A DNA stretch of 64,000 nt from Talpa occidentalis (taxonomy: Eukaryota; Chordata; Mammalia; Eulipotyphla; Talpidae): positions 104,033,194 to 104,097,193 of the forward strand of contig NW_026555331.1 in the NCBI RefSeq assembly GCF_014898055.3, given 5' to 3'. Below the pieces are notes generated by a model. That model did not search any database. It saw only the letters and a program-made list of their open reading frames with translations, and was not told where the DNA came from. Shown here piece by piece: positions 1 to 12,078 of this stretch. The stretch's first letter is position 1, and every line of letters begins with the position of its first letter. The position numbers and the translations under genes were made by a program.

Positions 1-455
1 GAAATGACAACAAAGTATTTTGCTGAAGAAGCAGCAGCAGGGTTTAAGAGGACTGATGGCAATTTTGAAAGAATTTCTACAGTGCATAAAATACTGTCAA
101 ACATCACCGCATGCTACAGAGAAATCTTTCCTGAAAAAAGTCAATCAATGCAGCAAACTTCATTGTAGCCTTATGTTTAGTAATTACCACAACCACCTCA
201 GCCTTTAGCAACCATCACCCTGATCAGTCAGCAACCTTAAACACTGAGGCAAGACCCTCCACCAGCAAAAGAATTACAACTTGCTGAATGAAAGCTTGGA
301 TGATGACTAGCAACTTTCAGCAACAAGTACTTTTAATTAAGTTATGTATGTTGTTTTTGTACATTCTGCTATGCACTGGGACACCACTTTATTGCAATAT
401 TTGCTTTATTGTGGTGGTCTGAAACTGAACCTGAAATATCTCCAAGGTATTTGGA
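1..455 (+). mobile_element. Tigger-family DNA transposon, 3' part
   Basis: This is the 3' part of a pogo/Tigger (Tc1-mariner superfamily) element, cut by the window edge. The text from about 190 to 320 (cagcctttagcaaccatcac, then caagaccctccaccagcaaa) and the closing segment 'atatctccaaggtat' at 436-450 match the Tigger1 3' region and terminal inverted repeat as I know them. A 62-codon ORF at 20-208 is a remnant of the far 3' part of the element and is not a working transposase. The copy is old, judging by many substitutions in the terminal repeat. The right end is placed near 455 by the length of the inverted repeat. Confidence 0.8.
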
Positions 456-1430
456 GGTATTTGCCTTTGTCTCACGTAGTTTCTGATGGCCAGGAATCCA
501 CGAGCGGCTTAGCTGGATGGTACAGGCTAGAATCTCTCACGAGAATGCAGACATCGAAACACTTGACCATAGCAAGAGGATCAGCTTTGAAGAAAGCTCA
601 CCCAAAGGTCTGTTGACCGAAACCCTTTATTCCTTTTTGGCTGTTGACAAAAGGCCTTATTTCTTCACCATGGACTTCTCCACAGGACTGCTTGAGTGTT
701 CTCTCTCTCTCTTTTTTTTTTAAGATTTTTTTTTTTTTAATTTATACAAGAGCTGGGGTACAGGCCAGAGGTGCGGGAGGATGAGAGGATTCACCAGAGA
801 CAGAGTGGGGAACAGAACAGGCAGATGGACCGAAAGCACTGCTGAGGGGAGTAGTGGATGTGACAAGAGAGGTCTGCCACACCATGTGAGTTATCTCCCT
901 GGCCGGCTGGGAATTGAACCTGCGCTGCAGAGACTACAGACAACTTCACAGTGCTGCGCTCAACCCGCTGTGCCACCAGGGAGGCCCTGCTTGAGTGTTC
1001 TCTTGACATGGCAACTGACGTCCCCCAAAACACCTCTGCCCCCTAATAATTCACCTCTCTTCCACATGCAAAATATGTCCATCTCCTCCCACAGTCATTA
1101 CAAAGTTTCATCCCATTAGAGCATTGGTTCCAAGTGCAGAATCTTATCGTCTAAATCAAGACGTGATTACACACAAGATGTGTGAATGATGTTCCTTAAA
1201 CACAGCTCCTCAAGTACAGTTCTCTCAATCTAAATAATTATGAAGTAAAAAGACAAGCTATCTGCTCCCACTGACTCAGCGTGCAGTGGCTGGACAGGCA
1301 TGGAATAATCGCTGCAGATGTTCCTGTTTAAGAAGGGTTAGGACAAGCAAAAGTATACAAAGATTACTGGTTTCATTGCAATTCTGAAGTCCAACCAGGA
1401 AAAGTAGCAAGTTCTTTAATTATAGCGCAG
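456..1430 (-). mobile_element. Antisense MaLR-internal-like fossil, split by a SINE
   Basis: The segment reads like the antisense strand of an old mammalian retroelement interior. Landmarks are 'gagcggcttagctggatggt' near 503, 'tcatcccattagagcat' near 1108 and 'ggctggacaggcat' near 1287. I associate this order with ERVL-MaLR interiors, but the family name is from memory and uncertain. The SINE at 705-986 interrupts it, and the text resumes in register at 987. Two overlapping ORFs (344-616 and 517-723) are incidental. Confidence 0.45.
705..986 (-). mobile_element. tRNA-derived SINE, type B, copy 1
   Basis: General anatomy of the family, read 5'->3': a tRNA-like head beginning gggcctccc, with an A-box-like 'tggcgcagcggtt' and a B-box-like 'gttcgatcccc'; a unique body with 'cccctcagcagtgta'; then a (TAAA)n tail containing AATAAA, a TCTT pol III terminator and oligo(A). 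Type B copies have 'cttgtatgcataaata' near the tail; type A copies have 'cttctgactgtacccagtgc' and 'cttgtataaataaata'. This copy is inverted. It is bounded by a perfect 17-bp TSD, ctgcttgagtgttctct, at 688-704 and 987-1003. Confidence 0.95.
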
Positions 1431-1599
1431 TTCTATTCTCACTGGAATAATTTTTCCATGGATCTTGGTTCTGCTTTCACAGTCAACCTTCCTTTTCCAT
1501 GGAAGGTAGCCTATGTTTTCAGTTGTGTAGTTTCCTGGACCTGCTCCTGTCAGGGGTCTTTTGTCATTTTCTCAATTTTCTATCAGGATTTAGTCAGAG

Positions 1600-2010
1600 A
1601 ATCAAAATCACTAGAATGGAGCGGGGGAGGGGAGGGAGAGAGAGAGAGAGAGAGAGATGAATGTAAAGGAAGTTGTTACAGAGATTTGACCCTACACAAT
1701 TGTGAAAGGTGGTTAAACTCTATAAGTCTGCTACCTTTACATGTGATACTGGAGCTTGAAGTCCACAGGGCTGGGAGTCAAGAAAGGAAGATGGAAGAGA
1801 TTCATAACAACCTGGAAGCAGAAGCACAAATGCTATTGTTCTTTGGGACGACTTGAAATTCAAGCTCAGCTGCCTCTGACCGGATGGTCTGGATATCCTG
1901 AGAAACAGGAGTCCTTCATTACAGTGTTAAACACACACTTGACTCAGGAGTCAGAGAGCTGAAAGGAGGAGATAGCAGGAGAGAGAAGTTGCAGACCAGC
2001 TGCTATCTCA
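1600..2010. repeat. Purine-rich tract and possible old LTR-related fossil
   Basis: A (GA)n microsatellite occupies about 1626-1657. The sequence after it ('gtaaaggaagttgttacag', then 'cacaattgtgaaaggtgg') recalls the pattern found next to some ERVL/MaLR LTRs, where a GA tract precedes an 'aaggaattggctcacacaat'-like stretch. The resemblance is partial and no ends or TSD could be placed. Overlapping ORFs of 132 and 68 codons (from 1458 and 1756) read through the GA tract and have no recognisable protein features. Confidence 0.3.
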
Positions 2011-2969
2011 TGCCAATGAAGTGAAGTGGAGCTACAGAACAGTATAGTGAGTTACAAAATGCTGTTTGCTACTGCTCCCCAAATCTCACACAAGAATCTC
2101 TTCTGTGGCCTGCCTTAACCAGAAACACTGGAAAGGGAATTGCAGGAAATACAGGTTGGCAGACTGCAAAGCTACCAAACTTACACTTGTACAATCTTAA
2201 GGGTGGATTAGTTAGAAGCAGCACTTGAAATTTTGCATTTTGTTGCAGCCTAACACACTTTCTAAACTTTTTAAACCTAATGTATCTTTCAACTCACCTA
2301 GTAAGGGTTGTTTTTTTAAAGAGCTTTTAGAAATGAGGATTTGCTTTTATTTTCTAACTTCTTACTCCTCTCTTCAGTTGACTCTTTTTAGGGGTGGTAA
2401 TGAGTTTACTTTTGTGTGGTGGTCAGCAGGAAAAATATTATATTCTCACTGGAATTCATGTGAGGTCATGTACCCTTAAGATACGTGAAATAGAAGCTGA
2501 ACAGAACCAAAAAGTTCTGCAAGAACAGCCCACTGACTTGTCTTGAATTTTTAGGTCACCACTGTTATTAATCCTATTAGTATCATTTATCAGCTTACCA
2601 AGATAATGAAACATATTTATTCTCTTTTGCACTCTATCTCATTTGTATATATGCAAATGTATACTCAGGCACCTTGTCACCCTGGCCAATCAGCTTAATA
2701 TAGGAATATAAAGAGCATTTGAGTTCTTAACAAAACTATGCTTTATGTCCTTAGAGATCTACAAATTTGGAAGACAGAGAACTGGGAATCCCATCACAGA
2801 CTCGATAGAGGCTACCCAGTTCTCTGCCGAAGTCACAGCCTTCTTATCCCGTAACTAAAATTGATTTTCCTGATGATAATCTGGCTCTGACTTTAGTTAC
2901 GAAACTGAGTTTCTCCTATCTCCTATCATGGCCTTTCCCATGCTCACTTTTAGCAGAGGAATATATTTG
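2011..2969. other. No recognisable feature
   Basis: AT-rich DNA in which I recognise no repeat family, exon or RNA gene. The 84-codon ORF at 2225-2479 has no identifiable motif and ordinary AT-rich composition. Confidence 0.5.
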
Positions 2970-2974
2970 TCTTT

Positions 2975-3115
2975 TTTTATTTTTATTAAGTTTATTTATT
3001 TATTTTCTTAATTGTTAAATTTTGTAGAGTCTTTGATTTCTCCCCTCAGGTGTAGTCCCCATAGTTCTCCCACCACCATAGCACCCATGATCCATCCCCA
3101 TAGTCTAAGGGCTAT
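2975..3115 (-). mobile_element. L1 3'-end fragment, antisense
   Basis: A T-rich tract with (TTTA) repeats is followed by 'cccctcaggtgtagtcccca' near 3043. The same string occurs at the 3' end of the fragment near 51180. Its complement occurs in the L1 3' UTR near 47480 ('actacacctgaggg'). It therefore looks like a heavily 5'-truncated copy of the same L1 lineage, with its poly(A) end on the left. Confidence 0.6.
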
Positions 3116-4639
3116 ATTTGTGTTGATTACCTCTAACTCTGTTGGACTGTGGCTCTGCTCTACTCTCATAGTCTTATGAGTCTAGATCCTCTAGGTGGAT
3201 CTCCAGGAAGGAGAGAGACTTAAAGCACTGTCTTGCCTTTTATTAATCAGGCTTAGTAGTCGGAATGTGTGCATTAGAAATTTGCCAAGACAGTGCTCAT
3301 TCTTTATAAAATTGAATGCAGACCCCGCCCACGTAAACTAGTTAGTCCTCTCTGGTTTGGCAAGGTTACCCTGAACTGCAAACAGTTGCATAAAAAGACA
3401 AGAACTTTTGATTCTCCCCCTTAATTCTTTTCATCAAAATCTCTACTTTCTACTTCAGAGCCTCAACTCAGTGACCTTGAAGTGTCCACTTCATCCTTGG
3501 CTCCTGACAGACTTGGGGAGAGTTATGAGCTTAACCTAAGAGATTGTAATGTACAAGGTCACTGATGTAATTCAGCCTCCCCAAGGCCACCCAAGTCCCA
3601 AGGATGACCTGACTTGCACTCCCTGAAAGTCTACCAATTAGAGGCTTAAGAGAATGTATGAGTAAATATCTCCTTTTGCACCTCAGTAGACTGATTTGAG
3701 AAGTCAGGTCTTCTAATACCTGGGTTTAGTACACTGTGGCTTTGGATGCAAGGTAACTGGATCCAAAACATCCTGAGAGAAGTCAGGTTGCAAGGATCTT
3801 CCAAGGAGTGGCTTCAGGAGTAGCCATGTAAAGCAAGCAAGCTGTTCACATTTTATGCTGTATGCCCTGCTTTTTAATTAGGATAATTCTGGTCCTTATA
3901 ACATCTGTACTAACACTGGCATTTAATGAGAAGATAGTCTTCTAGAAGAATGAAATTGAAAAACCTGACTTCCTTATTAATTAAACTTTAGAGGACTCAC
4001 ATTTGGGCTCTGAGCCATAATTGACTCAATATGAATTATTTACTCAATTTTCTCTATCCTCACTCTTATGAACTATTTTTATTAAAGGAATTTTATTTCA
4101 TTTTATTTTTGTTTTTCTATTATAGTTATTTTTTTAAAACATGAGTTTAGGTGAAACAATTTTCTAATACACTTGTAGAAATCATTTTAGAGCTAAGTTG
4201 GCTGAGGTTTTAGAGCATAAAATAATTAGAAACAAGTCTAGGTTTCTTTCTATATGTAAAGATAAAATAGTAAATTGTGATCAGAATCCTTTCTCCTTAC
4301 AGTACATCCATTCTCACTAGGCAATTTTAAAATACCAAGCTGTCTTCAGCAACAGTAATTCAGTGTGTTTGTGCCTAATATATTTATGAAAGGCTTTGAT
4401 GGATTTGATAACCATAAGCAGCTGTTAACATTAAATTGCCATTTAATTTTTTTCAGTGACTTTCAAAGGTGTCAATATTAAACAGTAGTGTTTTACAAAT
4501 GACTACTCTAAGGCAAATAAGAGTAAAATTAAATAAAATTTTAAAGGCTCAACCAAATACACATCCTACTAGTAACAAACAGAAAGGGAGAAAAACATGT
4601 TTACAGGACAGTAAACATTTTTTTTTGTTAAAAAAAAAA
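3116..4639. other. No recognisable feature
   Basis: No gene, RNA or confidently named repeat. The stretch 3210-3420 is somewhat GC-richer ('gcagaccccgcccacgtaaac' region) and could be an old LTR scrap, but no ends are visible. The remainder is AT-rich. Confidence 0.45.
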
Positions 4640-4651
4640 AAATACTAACCT

Positions 4652-4912
4652 GGGCCTCCCTGGTGGCACAGGGGTTAAAGTCTCAGTGCTATCAAGCTAT
4701 CACCAGTCACTGTGGCAAGAGTTTGATCCCCGGCCAAGGAGCTAACCCACATGGTGCAGAGACCTTTTCTGTCTCACCCACTGCTCCCCTCAGCAGTGTA
4801 TTTCAGGAGATCCACCTGTTCTGCTCCCCACTCTGGCTCTGGTGAATCCTCTCATCCCCCACACCTCTGGCCTACATCCCAGTTCTTGTATGCAAAATAA
4901 AAATAAATCTTA
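4652..4912 (+). mobile_element. SINE, type B, copy 2 (left member of a tandem pair)
   Basis: A full-length diverged copy. Its head is 'gggcctccctggtggcacag' and its tail is an imperfect AATAAAAATAAATCTT. The left flank 'atactaacctg' recurs as 'aactaatctg' just before the next SINE, so the two are separated only by a TA/T-rich stretch. Confidence 0.93.
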
Positions 4913-4950
4913 AGTATATGTATATATATATATATTTTTTTTTTTTTTTA
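4913..4950. repeat. (TA)n microsatellite and poly(T)
   Basis: Alternating TA followed by about 15 T residues separates two SINEs, probably derived from the tail of the left one. Confidence 0.85.
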
Positions 4951-4962
4951 AAAAACTAATCT

Positions 4963-5195
4963 GGGGCCTCCCCTGGTGCACAGCAGTTGAGCGCTGGGCT
5001 GCGAAGCTGCCCGCAGCCTCTGCAGTGCCGGTACAAACCCCAGCCACCGGCGAGGGTCCCACATGGCGCGCAGACCTCAGCAGTGTACTTCGTCACTCTG
5101 CTTGTTCTGTCCCCCGCTTTGGCTCTGGTGAATTCTCTCACCCTCCTGCACTTCTGACTGTACCCAGTGCTTGTATAAATAAATAAATAAATCTT
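4963..5195 (+). mobile_element. SINE, type A, copy 3, with internal deletion
   Basis: The head and tail are complete, but the body jumps from 'gcgcagacct' straight to 'cagcagtgta' near 5080. About 25 bases usually found there (ctcctgccgcccgctgctcc in intact copies) are missing. The B box is also altered (ggtacaaaccccagcc). Confidence 0.92.
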
Positions 5196-5317
5196 AAAAA
5201 AACAAAAATCTGGAAAACTGCTGTGCAGGTCCACTCACGTACAATCTAACTGTAGTGAGAAAAAAATATTAAGCTCATTTGTCCTCATTCCTCCTACAAG
5301 CAGGTAAAGCATGTGAG

Positions 5318-5440
5318 ATTTTTCCCCTCATCTTTATTGAGATATAATGGACATGCAGCTTTGTGTGGGTTTAAGTTAAAGCATTATGATTTGAGATTAT
5401 ACACACACACACACAAACACATATATATATATGAACAAAA
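5318..5440 (-). mobile_element. L1MA-type 3' UTR scrap, antisense, with CA/TA repeats
   Basis: 'ctttattgagatataatgg' near 5331 is the familiar antisense motif of mammalian L1M 3' UTRs. A (CA)n/(TA)n microsatellite at 5400-5431 follows. Confidence 0.65.
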
Positions 5441-5805
5441 TGCTTAAAACAAGGGTCAAGTGGCTCCATGTAGCCAAAGAGGGAGCAGAGAGTCTCAGAA
5501 AATCTAAGTCAAAGAAAGAGATATGTCAACAGAAACAGAGATTTTAAGATGTTATGCTGTTGGTTTGAAGATACAGGAAGAGGCCATGAAAATGAAATGC
5601 AGGTGATCTTTAGAAGCTAGAAAAGGCAAGGAATGGATTCTCCCTTGGAGCCTCAACAAGGAACACAATTATGTGGGCAGTTCAACCCAACAAAGGTCAT
5701 TTCAAACTTCTGACTTCCAGAACTGTAAGATAATACATCTATGTTGTTTTAAGCCCCTAAAGTGTGGTAATTTGTTACAGCAGCAACTGGAAACTAATAT
5801 ACACA
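5441..5805 (+). mobile_element. MLT1-type MaLR LTR
   Basis: The order 'cagaaacagagattt', 'ttagaagctagaaaaggc', 'aatggattctcccttggagc', 'cttctgacttccagaactgt' and finally 'ttgttttaagcccctaaagt' with 'ggaaactaatata' is the recognisable 3' two-thirds of an MLT1/MaLR LTR in sense orientation. Its 5' end is not visible. Divergence is high, as expected for a pre-eutherian-radiation element. Confidence 0.75.
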
Positions 5806-6663
5806 CCTATAAAATCTATACACTGAATGAGATTTCTGAGTAATAAATAGTATATATATAAGCATACTGCCAACTACATACCATGTAGTTTATTAATACT
5901 TTAAAACAATTTATAGAAAATATATTAATGGCTATGACTTTAGTTTCCTTTCTTGTATATTATTGTTAACAGTTTTCTTTATACATCAAACATACAGTCC
6001 ATCAACAAAACTACCATGACCATTATCCCTAAATTCTTGGCTTGAATAATGAGTGTAGTTTGACAACATCATATTTACAAAGGTAACAATAATGGCAGCC
6101 CAACATCAATGAACTTCCCTGAGTTTCTTCCCATATTCTAAATCATGCCATTCTGCCTTTCCTGCTTTATCAATACCTCTCACTATTCCCTTTTTCTAAT
6201 ACAATGCTCATATTCATCTTTTATTGAGACTATGAAGTCGGAGGGTACTGGTTTATCTAATTTTGGTCTAGAAATCTCTTCCTGATTATCAAATTGGTTT
6301 CACTTCTTGTTTATACATAGAGTACAATTTGTGTAGAATTCAGAAACATTCCAAATAAAAATACACAATTTTAAAAATTGAACTGAGCAGAGACTGTTTG
6401 GGAAAGTTTTCAAAATCTGTATTGCCCTATAACAGGTGTCAAAGCAATCCAAGCTTTAGTTTTTTAAAGTGTTCACAGGTAGTTTTGACTTTTCAAGGGA
6501 AACTTTCAGTTGTTTATTTTTAATAGTAAGAACTTTTGAATGTGGTACCTTTGCTGTGCTGAATCCCTGGTGAAGAGGTTGGGGGGATGCCACTGAAGAA
6601 TTATCATATGTGGGTTCAATGGGAGTTAACAATTTGACCCTTACTACCTCATCACACACTCAT
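5806..6663. other. No recognisable feature
   Basis: AT-rich sequence without a named repeat. The 67-codon ORF on the minus strand (6456-6659) has no motif and is probably chance. Confidence 0.5.
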
Positions 6664-6679
6664 AGGAATGTGTTTTATT

Positions 6680-6951
6680 TTTTTTAAGATTTATTTATTT
6701 ATGCATACAAAAGCTGGGGTACAAGCCTGATATGTGGGAGGGTAGTGACAGGATTCACCAGAGACAGAGCAGGGAACAGAACAGGCACACTGACTGAAAT
6801 ACACTGCTGAGGGGAGCAGCAGGTGAGACAGGAGAGGTCTGCTGCACCATATGGGTTGCTCCCTGGCAGCCCGGGGATCGAACTCGTGCTGCAGAGGCTG
6901 TGGACTGCTTCATAGTGAAGTGCTTAACCCCTTGCACCACCAGGGAGACCC
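6680..6951 (-). mobile_element. SINE, type B, copy 4
   Basis: Inverted full-length copy. The TSD is 16 bp with one mismatch: aggaatgtgttttatt at 6664-6679 and aggagtgtgttttatt at 6952-6967. Confidence 0.95.
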
Positions 6952-6967
6952 AGGAGTGTGTTTTATT

Positions 6968-8510
6968 ATATCTGCTACTCACAGAAGTTCATCTGTAGAA
7001 ACCTAATACTGGAATTTTTCAATACTACATTTTCTGATATTTTTGGGATTTGCTGCTTTTATGTGATTGCTTTAAGTTGCAACAAATCAGAAAGCCACCA
7101 TAAAATTCAGATGAAGCAGACATTCTTGCTGCCTGGGTTCAACATTGTTATCTGAGAACATGTAAGTGAATGTGCGCTCCTAAAATATACAAATAATCTT
7201 CTGATTGGCATGAATCAGAAGTATATATTTTTATCATTGCTTTAGCAATTTTCCTTCTGGGTAAAACAGTCAATGTCTTCTTTAACTGATGCATATAATC
7301 ATAAAACATTGTAATAAATATGAAGAATTTATTGTTACTCTGCAAATATCCATCCTGTTTTATTAAATTGTCCTATTAATCTCCAGATCAGAGGGTTCCA
7401 TGTAAATTGCCAAATACTAATTTGTAAAAGTAGGAAATCTTGGTAAATGTTTGCTGTAAATACAAGTTATTTCAATAAAGTCAGATAGAATTCATCTTTT
7501 TCAGTGGAACTACTCAACATTACACTTCTTATATATGACATTCAAAAACTGAAAAACTAGGAAACACAATCTGCTTATATAAGTGACTTATATCTGGCCG
7601 TTTACATTTCATTGGCCAGAACTTAGTTACATGGCAACCCTAACCCAAAGGGGTAGAGGAGGTATTTGGGGGGTAACCCCGTGCTCAACTAACATTTCTG
7701 TTAGAGGAGGAGAGAATAGATATTAGGGAATGACGAGCACTTTGCCACAGTCGGAGGATATTTCTTGCAGAAGAATGGGATCTATATCCAGTGCAAAGCT
7801 CTGAAATCCCAGATAAGTTGTTTTAAAGAAAAAAATTATCATTTAGGAAATGACTTTACTTTTTATTTGTTACACACTGTCTGCACCTTTATTCCTCTCT
7901 CCTGATTGTTCCTAAGTATTACAAAGTCTATTCCTTTGTTTCCCTGTTGGATTTGGTAAAACCATTCTTCATAAATTTTAATTGTGAAATTTTCTGAACT
8001 GGGAAGATTAACAATCTGTTTCAAGCTCCAGATAATGGGATAAAATAATCTCATCTTTTTAAATAACATGACATGAGGCTCAGAAATGGGTTATATAATG
8101 CTTTAAAAAACAGTAATTGCTATTCGTGTTCTTAAAGGGGCCTAGTTATAGAATCCACTTTCATTTAGTGGGAACCAGCGCATTATCTGATCAACGGATT
8201 TACCAAAGAAAATATATTAAACCACAAATTTAATTGAAATTGAACTGAACTTTCACATACCTTTAATAGAACTGAACTTTGCATTTTGAATGTATTATAC
8301 AAACTAATTGGACAGTGATTGTTTATAAAAACATCTTTTTTTTTTATAGCTTACCAAATAGTAATTCGTAACCACTCTTGTAACTAGTACTCTGCCTGGT
8401 TAAGAAATAAAACATAGCCAGTACCCCCAGAAACCCTTCACTGATGTCGTAAAATTAATATTCCTATCCTTCATCACAAATATAAGAAAGATTCTGACAT
8501 TTATGATAAT
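6968..8510. other. No recognisable feature
   Basis: About 1.5 kb of AT-rich sequence. I see no exon-like ORF, RNA gene or named repeat. Open frames of 65-68 codons on either strand are of random length for this composition. Confidence 0.5.
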
Positions 8511-8525
8511 CGTTCCCTATTTCTT

Positions 8526-8780
8526 TTTTTAAAGATTTATTTATTTATGCATACAAGAGTTGGGGTACAGGCCAGAGGTGTGGGGGGGGTGAGAGGATTC
8601 ACCAGAGAGAGAGTGGGGAACAGAACAGGCAGACCAACTGAAATACACTGCTGAGGGGAGCAGCGGGCAAGTCAGGAGAGGTCTGCCGCACCATGTGGGT
8701 TGCTCTCTGGCTGGCCGGGGAGAGGCTGTGAACAGCTTCATAGGTTGAGTCTTAATCCCTTGCACCACCATGAAGGCCCC
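8526..8780 (-). mobile_element. SINE, type B, copy 5
   Basis: Inverted copy with part of the B-box region deleted ('ggccggggagaggctg' near 8713). The TSD is cgttccctatttctt (8511-8525) and cgtcccctatttctt (8781-8795), one mismatch. Confidence 0.94.
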
Positions 8781-8795
8781 CGTCCCCTATTTCTT

Positions 8796-9780
8796 CATAG
8801 TTTTACAGCCTGACTCTGCATTACTCAAGATGGTAGTTTTAATTTTTTTGACTTTCTATAAGTAAAATCATTTGAGAAATATACTGTATTTTAGAATAAA
8901 AAAATTATAAAGTTCTTTATATGAAAAGTGCTTACTGATGAAGGATGATTTAGGTCCTCAGTAAACTGAAATCTAAAGCAGAATTTCCCAACATAAAGTA
9001 TTTCCAGAGAACAAAATTGGAACAGGTGTTTAAGGAATTTTGTTATCGCCATAAAATTGCTAAGATTGGTCCTTGCTTAACTGGCTTTAATTATTTTCTT
9101 TTTTTCCCCTCTGCTCTTTCCTCAAGATTTCCCAGCATTTTCTGCAGTAGTAGACCCTTTAGGAAGGTTGCTTATATCTCACTAATGAAGATTTGGAAAC
9201 AGCTTTACTCCTGTTCTTGCTGCTTTCCACAGCATTAGCAGTTAGAGTATGATTTGAAGAAATTTGCGATGGAAAGACAGCTGTTCCAGGGGTACTTGAA
9301 AGTGCTTTTAAGCTGGCCAAGGAGTGTTTTTACTTAGGTTATTATGTCCTTTGCACAGGGTACAGAATATGATAGTTGGCTAGGATAGAACACGATGTTG
9401 AAGTTATTATTATGGCCCCCTGTACCACTAATATGTTACTATTGGAAAATGAAAATGAAAGCTGAGCTATGTAGCTGATTGGTGTTCACTTGCCCTAAGT
9501 AATAAGGGCAAACATTAATGATTCACTTCCTACTTAAACAAAGACATGGTAGTCTTTATTTTGAATTATTTTACTAAAAATGTTAATGCAACACATTAAC
9601 AAACTGGTATAAATTTGAAAGTAAAAGTAATTTCCCCCTTCCCCAATATTATTACTCTGAGTTTTAACAGACATTTCCCAAATGCCTTCTAAAAATTTTG
9701 TACTAATTTACATTCTAGTATTCTTTAAACATATTTATAAACAAATGTTCATTTGCTCAGAACCTTTCCATATTTATTAG
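8796..9780. other. No recognisable feature
   Basis: No repeat family or gene recognised. The 73-codon ORF at 9017-9238 lacks splice context or motifs. Confidence 0.5.
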
Positions 9781-9905
9781 TTATTAATTTCATAGTCTTC
9801 CTATGAGTTCCAGATAGTAATCTATCAATTTTATAAATCAAACAACATAAAGACTTTAAGTAATTCCATGGTGTGTTAGGAATTGAATGTAAACGTCTAC
9901 ATTTT
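9781..9905 (+). repeat. Probable MIR fragment
   Basis: 'attttataaatcaaacaaca' followed by 'actttaagtaattcc' and 'gtgttaggaattgaatg' follows the second half of a MIR (the 'ttttacagatgaggaaactg ... aagtaacttgccc ... ggattcgaac' series), strongly decayed. Confidence 0.5.
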
Positions 9906-11374
9906 GGTAAAATCACATAGCCGTAGACCTACAGGCTCTCGGGATATTTGGCGAGGGGGAAATAAAGCCTACAGAAAATTATTAGAAAAGATTTTGATAT
10001 TGAGAACTTGATGAGCACCAAATCTCAGCCAAGTATTCTGGCCACCCAATTTTTTCTCTTAGAGAAAAAGTCACATTTATGACCAATTTGGTATCCTTTC
10101 TATAGATATGTCAATTGGGACTCATTAGCCAACAGTTATAGTTGTAATAAAAGTATCCACTAATAAAAGGTATCACGCACTGGAAACAATGAAGTTCCTG
10201 TATTTGAGAGAGTCCGGGAAATGCTTTATCTTTAGTTTCCTCTCTCATCACAAAATCTCTGTGGTACTTCGGTAGCCATTGTGTCTAGTTGTGTATTATT
10301 ACTTGAGAGACAAAAAAGCGCCTCTGGTGTAGAGCTGCTCTGACTGTGGGAGGCTCAGTCCTGACCTCAACTGTGACAGTCATGCCACACAGCGTGCAGA
10401 AACTAGATGAAGCTTACATGAGCATTAAAGTTTCAGCTCAGCTCTGCTCTGCCATAAAATCTGATGGCCAAAACAGTTTCTCCCAAAGCTCCTTAGGCTG
10501 TCAAAAAGTGGCCATAGTTCTCACTCAAATGTTTAAAAAGAGACTCTTTCCCAGTTGCTATTACTCTTACCTTCACACTTGGCCTTCATCAGAGTGACTT
10601 AAGATAGGAATTTATAGTTAAGGGATCCCATTGAGCAAGAAAAAATAGATGTTCTCTTCCTTTTCAACTAAATATTATCTAATTCTAGTAACAGTATAGA
10701 ACCAAGTTGTCAAAGTCCCCCTAATTTTAATTCTCCGGGTCTAAACCTACAAGACTGAAATTGTACTTACTCAACTAATGTTCATAGTTTTCTGGATGAG
10801 AAGAGAAAATGTTAGGTAAACACCTACAAGGCTGAAAACAAACCTGGTTATTTTAGGAATATCAGGTAAAAGTTTGAAAAAATTCACTTTGCAACTGAAA
10901 GTTTGAGGTCATGTAGGCACAATCTTTTGTCCTATGAATATGTAAGAAGCAAGAAAATAGAGGCTAAGCTTTCATACCAATTTTGCTTACCCCATGAGAT
11001 TTCATCTCTCATTAACAGCTCTGTATTTTCTCATTTCAATGCCTCTCAATCCCTATTATTAAATCTTAATGGTTTCTGATGGTCTCTGCAGGATTGGATT
11101 GGGCTGGATTCAAAGTATCTTATGCAGATTTGTTTTTTCTTTGTTTAATTGTGCATTTGAATGAGAAGTAGCTTTGTTGGTAGAATTGGGAATAAGGTCC
11201 GCATAGACTGATGTGTGGTGAGCAGATGGGAATCTGACATTACCTAGATGAGCTAAAAAAAAAAAATCAGTACCCTGATACCTAGTTTCAATCTCTATTT
11301 CCAGCTTTAACCCTGTCCTGTATGACTTTGGCATGAAACAGGGTAAGTCTGAAATTTCAGTTCTTTCAATTCAT
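9906..11374. other. No recognisable repeat; contains a 10.32-10.60 kb GC-richer segment
   Basis: No named repeat. Positions 10322-10600 are richer in G+C than the surroundings and carry an 83-codon ORF (10346-10597), but I see no homology, no convincing splice acceptor and no start context. It could equally be a conserved non-coding segment or an eroded repeat. Confidence 0.4.
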
Positions 11375-11510
11375 GAAGGAACTTGGGCAAGGTGCTCATC
11401 TGCGTACTCCTCTGCAAGATGAGGGTGAGATGAATGATTGTTGTGAGAATTATACTTAAGTTTGTATGCCTGGCATACTATATAGCATTCAGTAAATAGT
11501 AACTAAACTA
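11375..11510 (-). repeat. MIR, antisense
   Basis: 'aacttgggcaaggtgctcat', 'tgcaagatgagggtgagatg', 'ttgttgtgagaattatac' and 'gcctggcatactatatagca' reproduce in order the antisense MIR landmarks (cttgggcaagt, tctgtaaaatggg, ttgtgaggatt, gcctggcacatagtaa). Confidence 0.8.
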
Positions 11511-12078
11511 GTCAGAAAATAGTAGACATCACCAAGATGCCAGGTAAGATGAGACTTTTTTTTCATTAGTTCCTCTTAGTAAAGTCTTCTAAGATATCTG
11601 GAACCATCGAAACATGCAGAACTAGGCTGATGTTTATTAGGGAAAGAAACTGCAAATGCCATTTCTTCATTCAGCAAATCTAAGCACAGAGGATACAAAG
11701 ATTCAGTGTCTGAGGTAAGTCACATGCACACATCACTATCCTGTACACTAAGACCCGATGTGTACCACAAGAGAAACTGAGTTAAAGTAGCATGGAGCCT
11801 AGAGAAAGAAGGCATTAGGTTCAATTGGATTATCAGAAAATATTTTATAGAAAAAGGTAAATAGGCCAAGTGTGTTTATAACATAGTGATTACTTCAACG
11901 AGATGATAGCAAGAGTGAAATTAAGCGTAGAAAGTGTGAAAAGAGCAAAAAGGTAGATTTAGACTTCTAGAGATATTTGAGGCCTTTAGGGGCCAGGCTA
12001 AGGAATTTGAGATTTAAAAAAAAAAAAAGGGATGATATGATTGATATGATAATAGCTGCATTAACAGACAATTCATCT
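11511..12078. other. Mostly unrecognised; small ancient LINE/SINE-like scrap
   Basis: 'ttcttcattcagcaaatcta' near 11665, followed by 'gaggatacaaagatt', resembles the widespread 'attcattcaacaaat ... ggatacaaagatgaa' ancient repeat. Nothing else is recognised. Confidence 0.4.
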
